DNA of 64,000 nucleotides from Microcystis aeruginosa Ma_MB_S_20031200_S102. GTDB lineage: Bacteria; Cyanobacteriota; Cyanobacteriia; Cyanobacteriales; Microcystaceae. Position numbers and translations under genes: made by a program. Below, piece after piece: positions 60,110 through 64,000 of this stretch (position 1 is its first letter; every line of letters starts with the position of its first letter). The stretch covers positions 1 through 64,000 of the forward strand of contig SFBI01000087.1 in the NCBI GenBank assembly GCA_007095845.1, written 5' to 3'. The notes under the pieces were generated by a model. The model had not been told where the DNA came from. It searched no databases and saw nothing but the letters and a program-made list of their open reading frames with translations.

Positions 60110-60241
60110 ATGATGACATTAGAACAAGCTCTTATGATAGTTACAGAGCAAAATAATAATAGAAATTATCAAAAATTAAATGATAGAATACCATCAAGAC
60201 AAAAGGTTCTAAGACAAACCGAAGAACCAAATTTTAGTTAA
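60110..60241 (+). CDS. possible 43-residue polar protein
   Basis: ATG at 60110, with AAGAGAAG ten bases before it, opens MMTLEQALMIVTEQNNNRNY and continues QKLNDRIPSRQKVLRQTEEP to TAA. The product would be polar, helical at the start and basic in the middle. It ends three bases before the start of the aldo/keto reductase gene. I know no family for it. The ribosome binding site and position favour a real small gene, but the evidence is thin. Confidence 0.35.
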   Translation: MMTLEQALMIVTEQNNNRNYQKLNDRIPSRQKVLRQTEEPNFS

Positions 60242-60244
60242 ATT

Positions 60245-61312
60245 ATGCGTTACAAACTTTTAGGTAATAGTGGTCTGCGAGTTTCCGAACTATGTCTAGG
60301 GACGATGACATTCGGGGAAGATTGGGGTTGGGGGTCCGATAAAGAGGAAAGTCGGGCGGTTTTTCAGGCTTTTGCGGAAGCGGGCGGCAATTTTCTCGAT
60401 ACCGCTAATCTCTACACTAACGGAACCAGTGAAACATTAGTGGGGGAATTTGTCAAGGGCGATCGAGAAAAATGGGTAATCGCCACGAAATATTCTCTCA
60501 ACACCCGCACCGGGGATGTCAATGCCTGCGGAAATCATCGAAAAAACCTCTTTCAAGCGGTAGAAGCTAGTTTAAAGCGTTTAGGTACTGATTACATCGA
60601 TTTACTCTGGCTTCATCTTTGGGACTCTCTTACTCCTATCGAAGAAGTAATGCGCGCTTTCGATGATTTGGTCAGGATGGGAAAAGTGCTTTATATCGGC
60701 ATTTCTGACAGTCCTGCTTGGATTGTCTCCCAAGCAAACACCTTGGCCACCCTACGGGGATGGACACCCTTTATCGGACTACAAATAGAATATTCTCTCA
60801 AGGAACGCACCCCCGAACGGGAATTATTGCCCATGGCCAAAGCATTAAACATCGGGGTGACAGCTTGGAGTCCCCTAGGAGGAGGAGTTTTAACGGGAAA
60901 ATATAATCAACCCAACCCCGTCGATGGTCGTTTAAGCATGACCGACCAACCTTTTCAAATTTTTGATCGCGATCTGAAAATTGCCGAGACTGTCCTAGAG
61001 ATTGCCAGAGAAATCGGGAAATCACCGGCACAAGTAGGATTAAATTGGCTAAGAAATCGCCCTAACTCCGTAATTCCCATCATTGGCGCTCGAAGATTGT
61101 CTCAATTGCAGGATAATCTCGCCTGTGTGGACTTTAACCTAACTAGGGAACAGCTGCAACGACTCGATAATATCAGTGCCATTTCCCTCGGTTTTCCCCA
61201 CGAACTTTTAGCCAGTCAATTTGTTTGCGATATCCTATTAGGAGGAGTAGCAGCACAATTGGACGATGATGGAAGTTTTTGTTTATGGAACCCTGAAACC
61301 CAAGGAGAGTAA
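60245..61312 (+). CDS. aldo/keto reductase
   Basis: A 355-residue NADPH-dependent reductase of the potassium-channel-beta/YajO-like branch. D52 and Y57 (LDTANLYTNG), K82 (ATKYSL) and H124 (LLWLHLWD) form the tetrad. YIGISDSPAWIVSQA, VTAWSPLGGGVLTGKY and VIPIIGARRLSQLQDNL line the cofactor site. The C-terminus has an extra 30 residues compared with the first aldo/keto reductase in the window, reaching into the next gene, with which it overlaps by 47 bases. The substrate is unknown. Confidence 0.92.
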   Translation: MRYKLLGNSGLRVSELCLGTMTFGEDWGWGSDKEESRAVFQAFAEAGGNFLDTANLYTNGTSETLVGEFVKGDREKWVIATKYSLNTRTGDVNACGNHRKNLFQAVEASLKRLGTDYIDLLWLHLWDSLTPIEEVMRAFDDLVRMGKVLYIGISDSPAWIVSQANTLATLRGWTPFIGLQIEYSLKERTPERELLPMAKALNIGVTAWSPLGGGVLTGKYNQPNPVDGRLSMTDQPFQIFDRDLKIAETVLEIAREIGKSPAQVGLNWLRNRPNSVIPIIGARRLSQLQDNLACVDFNLTREQLQRLDNISAISLGFPHELLASQFVCDILLGGVAAQLDDDGSFCLWNPETQGE

Positions 61313-61673
61313 CTACTCTGCCTACTGTGCAGGAAAAGTGATCAACTCTAAAACCGCCTACACAAAGGGGCATTTATACCATCTTACCGCCCTCGGTTAT
61401 CCCGGACTGACCGAGGGGGAGGGCTGGGTGAAGGGAATTTTATTGACTTTTAACGCAGATTATGATATTACGCTTTTGGATAGTTTGGAAGATTATCAAC
61501 CCGGCAGAGCTGCGGAAGAAAACGAGTATCAGCGTCGCAGAATCCCTATTTATAATCTAGAGCGAGAATTAATCGGCGAAGCCTGGGGATATATGATGAC
61601 ACCAGCAAAAATAGCTTTTCATAACGGAGTTTGGCTGCCTTCCGGTTGCTGGACCAGTAGCGATCGAGAATAG
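61266..61673 (+). CDS. gamma-glutamylcyclotransferase-like protein
   Basis: A 135-residue protein with the AIG2/GGCT fold. The signature VFVYGTLKPKESNY is at the N-terminus. WVKGILLTFN and LLDSLEDYQPG follow, the latter with the acidic residue that in the family acts as catalytic base. GEAWGYMM is a late strand. It may cyclise gamma-glutamyl amino acids to oxoproline or act on a related amide; the true substrate in cyanobacteria is unknown. The start, one of two adjacent ATG codons, lies inside the end of the aldo/keto reductase gene, so translation is likely coupled. Confidence 0.87.
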   Translation: MMEVFVYGTLKPKESNYSAYCAGKVINSKTAYTKGHLYHLTALGYPGLTEGEGWVKGILLTFNADYDITLLDSLEDYQPGRAAEENEYQRRRIPIYNLERELIGEAWGYMMTPAKIAFHNGVWLPSGCWTSSDRE

Positions 61674-61732
61674 GGATGAGAGGGCCGATTCTGTTAAGAT
61701 ATACAAATTAAAAGCTTAATCGTGAAAAAATT

Positions 61733-61933
61733 ATGTATCTACTCCTAGAAGTGGCCAGTGGCAAATTCCCCGTTTATTTTGTAGCAGTTTATGTGGTCGG
61801 TTTTCTCGCTGCTGTCACCATCGGTTCGATCGCTTGGTACAATTCTAAACGTCCAGTTGGTTGGGAAGATGCCCAAAGACCCGATATTATCCCCGAAGTA
61901 AAGACCGAGGTAGATTCTGATTCTCAATCCTAG
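61733..61933 (+). CDS. small single-helix membrane protein, Psb35-like
   Basis: A 66-residue protein with one transmembrane helix (VYFVAVYVVGFLAAVTIGSIAW) followed by YNSKRPVGWEDAQRPD and an acidic tail. This arrangement recalls Psb35 (Ssl2148 in Synechocystis), a small photosystem II assembly protein that stabilises the CP47 module; the identification is from memory and needs checking. A TAAGAT box about 37 bases before the start may be its -10 element. It is not part of a visible operon. A small membrane protein is certain; the Psb35 name is tentative. Confidence 0.6.
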   Translation: MYLLLEVASGKFPVYFVAVYVVGFLAAVTIGSIAWYNSKRPVGWEDAQRPDIIPEVKTEVDSDSQS

Positions 61934-61963
61934 AAAAAGACGGTAATCAGTGATCAAATATGA

Positions 61964-61983
61964 GTTTTCAGTTTACTGAAAAC
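61964..61983. other. hairpin after the small membrane protein gene
   Basis: Nine-base perfect arms GTTTTCAGT / ACTGAAAAC with a TT loop lie 30 bases after the stop at 61933. No T-run follows. It also resembles the short TGATAACTGA repeat phrases near 9480. Confidence 0.45.
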
Positions 61984-62110
61984 TGTTTGCTGATAACTGA
62001 CTAATCCCCAACGGCCCAGAAAATAATCAAGATATTTTATCGATTGGGTGAATAAGTCCCCTATAATCACTAACATTGCCCATATCGATCTTCACAGAAG
62101 CGGGAAAAGT

Positions 62111-63538
62111 ATGCGAATTCTATTTGTGGGTGCCGAGGCCGCCCCGATTGCCAAAGTTGGGGGAATGGGGGACGTAATTGGGGCATTACCGAAAGTCTTG
62201 CGTCAGCTAGGTCATGACGTGCGGATTTTCCTGCCCTACTACGGTTCTCTCCAGGAAAAAATGGACATCCCTTCCGAACCCATTTGGTCAGGATTCGCCA
62301 TGTTTCAGGATTTTTTAGTCTATGAAACGGTTTTACCCGATACAGATATTCCTCTCTACCTCTTTGGTCATCTAGCTTTCTCTGGACGCAGTATCTACGG
62401 AGGCGAAGATGAGGACTGGCGATTTACCCTTTTTGCCAATGGTGCGGCGGAATTCGCCTGGAATTACTGGAAACCGCAAGTTATTCACTGTCATGATTGG
62501 CATACGGGCATGATTCCCGTCTGGATGCACCAAGACCCCGATATTAGCACCGTTTTTACGATCCATAATCTCGCCTACCAAGGGCCTTGGCGGGAGGTGT
62601 TAGAAAAAATGACTTGGTGTCCTTGGTATATGCAGGGCGATAATACCATGGCTGCAGCGGTTCAATTTGCTAATCGCGTCACCACCGTTTCTCCCACCTA
62701 TGCCCGTCAGATACAGACCCCCATTTATGGCGAAAATTTAGAAGGATTATTGTCCTATATTTCTGGCAATCTGGTGGGGATTGTTAACGGCATCGACACG
62801 GAGGTGTATAACCCAGCTAAAGATGCTTATCTTAAGCAGAATTTTACCCCAGAAACCATCGAAAAGCGTCTGGCTAATAAAATTGCCCTGCAAGAAGAAG
62901 TGGGGCTACAGGTCAGTAAAAGTGCCTTTGTCATGGCGATGGTGACGCGTTTGGTGGAACAAAAAGGTATTGATCTAGTGATGCAAATTTTAGATCGCTT
63001 TCTCACCTACACTGATGCACAATTGATTATTTTAGGTACAGGCGATCGCTATTATGAAACCCAACTATGGGAGATGACTTCCCGTTTCCGGGGACGAATG
63101 TCCCTGCATCTTCTCTATAGTGATGCCCTTTCCCGTCGCATCTATGGGGGGGCCGATGCTTTGTTAATGCCTTCCCGTTTTGAACCCTGCGGCATTTCCC
63201 AATTAATGGCCATGCGTTATGGTTGTATCCCCATGGTACGCCGCACCGGTGGTTTAGTCGATACGGTATCTTTCCACGACCCAATTCAGGAAAAAGGAAC
63301 AGGATTTAGTTTCGATCGCTATGAACCTTTAGACCTGTTTACCTGTATGATCCGGACTTGGGAAAGTTTCCGCTATAAACAGGATTGGCAAAAACTACAG
63401 CAACGGGCAATGACTCAAGATTTTAGTTGGTATAAATCCGCTTTGGAATATCTCAAAATCTACAAACAAATCACCGGACAATCGGAGCAATTATCCGATG
63501 AGGAAAAAGATAAATTTGTCGCCCTGACTAGCAGTTAA
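62111..63538 (+). CDS. glgA: glycogen synthase (ADP-glucose type)
   Basis: A 475-residue GT5 family enzyme. The N-terminal acceptor motif is [21 protein letters not shown], with the KxGG lysine that binds ADP-glucose. [33 protein letters not shown] and [14 protein letters not shown] are standard. The C-terminal lobe has [27 protein letters not shown], the catalytic [14 protein letters not shown] and [11 protein letters not shown]. It makes alpha-1,4-glucan from ADP-glucose. A GTG at 62048 would add 21 residues; the ATG at 62111 begins exactly where the family begins. Cyanobacteria usually have two glgA genes; which one this is cannot be said. Confidence 0.95.
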   Translation: MRILFVGAEAAPIAKVGGMGDVIGALPKVLRQLGHDVRIFLPYYGSLQEKMDIPSEPIWSGFAMFQDFLVYETVLPDTDIPLYLFGHLAFSGRSIYGGEDEDWRFTLFANGAAEFAWNYWKPQVIHCHDWHTGMIPVWMHQDPDISTVFTIHNLAYQGPWREVLEKMTWCPWYMQGDNTMAAAVQFANRVTTVSPTYARQIQTPIYGENLEGLLSYISGNLVGIVNGIDTEVYNPAKDAYLKQNFTPETIEKRLANKIALQEEVGLQVSKSAFVMAMVTRLVEQKGIDLVMQILDRFLTYTDAQLIILGTGDRYYETQLWEMTSRFRGRMSLHLLYSDALSRRIYGGADALLMPSRFEPCGISQLMAMRYGCIPMVRRTGGLVDTVSFHDPIQEKGTGFSFDRYEPLDLFTCMIRTWESFRYKQDWQKLQQRAMTQDFSWYKSALEYLKIYKQITGQSEQLSDEEKDKFVALTSS

Positions 63539-63542
63539 ATCC

Positions 63543-63585
63543 TGCTTAAGTAGGGGTGAAGATATATCACCCCTACTTAAGCAGA
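63543..63585. terminator. bidirectional terminator hairpin
   Basis: An 18-bp perfect inverted repeat, CTGCTTAAGTAGGGGTGA at 63543-63560 and its complement at 63568-63585, with loop AGATATA, lies between the convergent glgA and vWA genes. Its position suits termination of both, though it lacks long T-runs. Confidence 0.75.
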
Positions 63586-63587
63586 AA

Positions 63588-64000
63588 TTAATCAATAATG
63601 GCGTTGAGAAGAACTTCTGCTAGGGTCATATCTTCCATATCATCGATAGTAATTGTGTCAACGATATCGAATTTAGCCCCCGCGGATTCTAGCTGATCGT
63701 CTAAAGCTTTAAGAAATTCTGTCGCTTGTCGATCATTGCCTACTTGAATCAGAGAAATGGCTAATTCTTGATCGCTATCGAGTTTTCGAGAAGCTTCGAT
63801 AATTTGACGCATCACCGCTTTGCGATCATCTGGTTCTCCGTCAGTAATCACCAGAATAGTTTCTCCGTTGGGTTTAGTTTTGCCGGCAGTTTTGCGCTGA
63901 AAATAATTATCAAGGGCATCTTGGAGAACAGCTGCTAGGTCTGTTCTCCCCATCGGTTCATTTTCTTGATAAATTCGTGTCACCTTATCGGAAGTAACAT
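63588..64000 (-). CDS. von Willebrand factor A domain protein (partial, cut by window end)
   Basis: The C-terminal part of a vWA-like protein. TDLAAVLQDALDNYFQ, the strand ETILVITDGEPDDRKAVMRQ with the DGEPDD acidic site, and ELAISLIQVGNDRQATEF fit the fold, with a DDMEDMTLAEVLLNAI end. The frame stays open to base 64000, so the N-terminus with the DxSxS metal-site motif lies outside. A GTG at 63983 is unlikely to be the true start. Cyanobacterial vWA proteins of this type are often near tellurium-resistance-like genes; nothing here shows that. Confidence 0.82.
   Translation of the reverse strand, partial: VTSDKVTRIYQENEPMGRTDLAAVLQDALDNYFQRKTAGKTKPNGETILVITDGEPDDRKAVMRQIIEASRKLDSDQELAISLIQVGNDRQATEFLKALDDQLESAGAKFDIVDTITIDDMEDMTLAEVLLNAIID

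Overview
The window looks like chromosomal DNA of a unicellular bloom-forming cyanobacterium, most likely Microcystis (inference). Direct signs are a split-intein dnaE C-half, a CpcD/DUF1816 phycobilisome-linker-like protein, a homogentisate phytyltransferase, glgA, a plant-type ferredoxin, HIP1-like GCGATCGC sites, and many short interspersed repeats, small inverted-repeat elements and decayed toxin-antitoxin or xis-type genes.

Layout. 1-9.1 kb: DUF29, a large SNF2-family ATPase, a class V aminotransferase, a CpcD/DUF1816 protein and a sensor kinase. 9.1-14.3 kb: mutL, a decayed xisH-xisI pair (one TAG in each gene), peroxiredoxin Q and an ABC-F ATPase. 14.5-25.9 kb: CocE-type hydrolase, aldo/keto reductase, SLBB polysaccharide export protein, a transketolase-like TPP enzyme, a 2OG-Fe(II) oxygenase, an OppC-type permease and a GH10-like protein. 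26-34.6 kb: UPF0182, a protein with ten tandem QGLQ units, uvrB, a five-repeat protein, a methyltransferase and two unknown small proteins. 34.6-45.4 kb: a CheA-type hybrid kinase without Hpt beside a receiver remnant, an O-methyltransferase, tRNA-Ser(CGA), a tocopherol-type prenyltransferase coupled to a secreted heparinase-like protein, ferredoxin, inositol-phosphatase family protein, a J-domain/TPR protein and hisZ. 45.4-55.9 kb: an ion and mineral region. 56.4-64 kb: dnaE C-half, a dead hicA-hicB pair carrying a small insertion, an Rpn-type nuclease between direct repeats, a second aldo/keto reductase, a gamma-glutamylcyclotransferase-like protein, a Psb35-like membrane protein, glgA and a partial vWA protein.

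The most interesting region is 50.5-55.7 kb. Genes on the minus strand, closely packed or overlapping, read in the order: CoBaHMA-like protein with a DUF454-like tail, a second CoBaHMA-like protein, a possible 43-residue glycine-rich protein, a DUF5132-type protein, a 349-residue protein with three long glycine zippers, a Ca2+/H+ antiporter, and a GluR0-like ligand-gated potassium channel. A second DUF5132-type gene diverges from the head of the cluster. The triple-glycine-zipper protein matches calcyanin (CcyA), the marker protein for intracellular amorphous calcium carbonate in cyanobacteria. The arrangement suggests a calcium-carbonate biomineralisation operon with its own calcium exchanger and a channel that may set membrane potential. 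A CLC-type chloride/proton antiporter and a FUSC-family membrane protein lie just beyond it. The role of each partner is inference.
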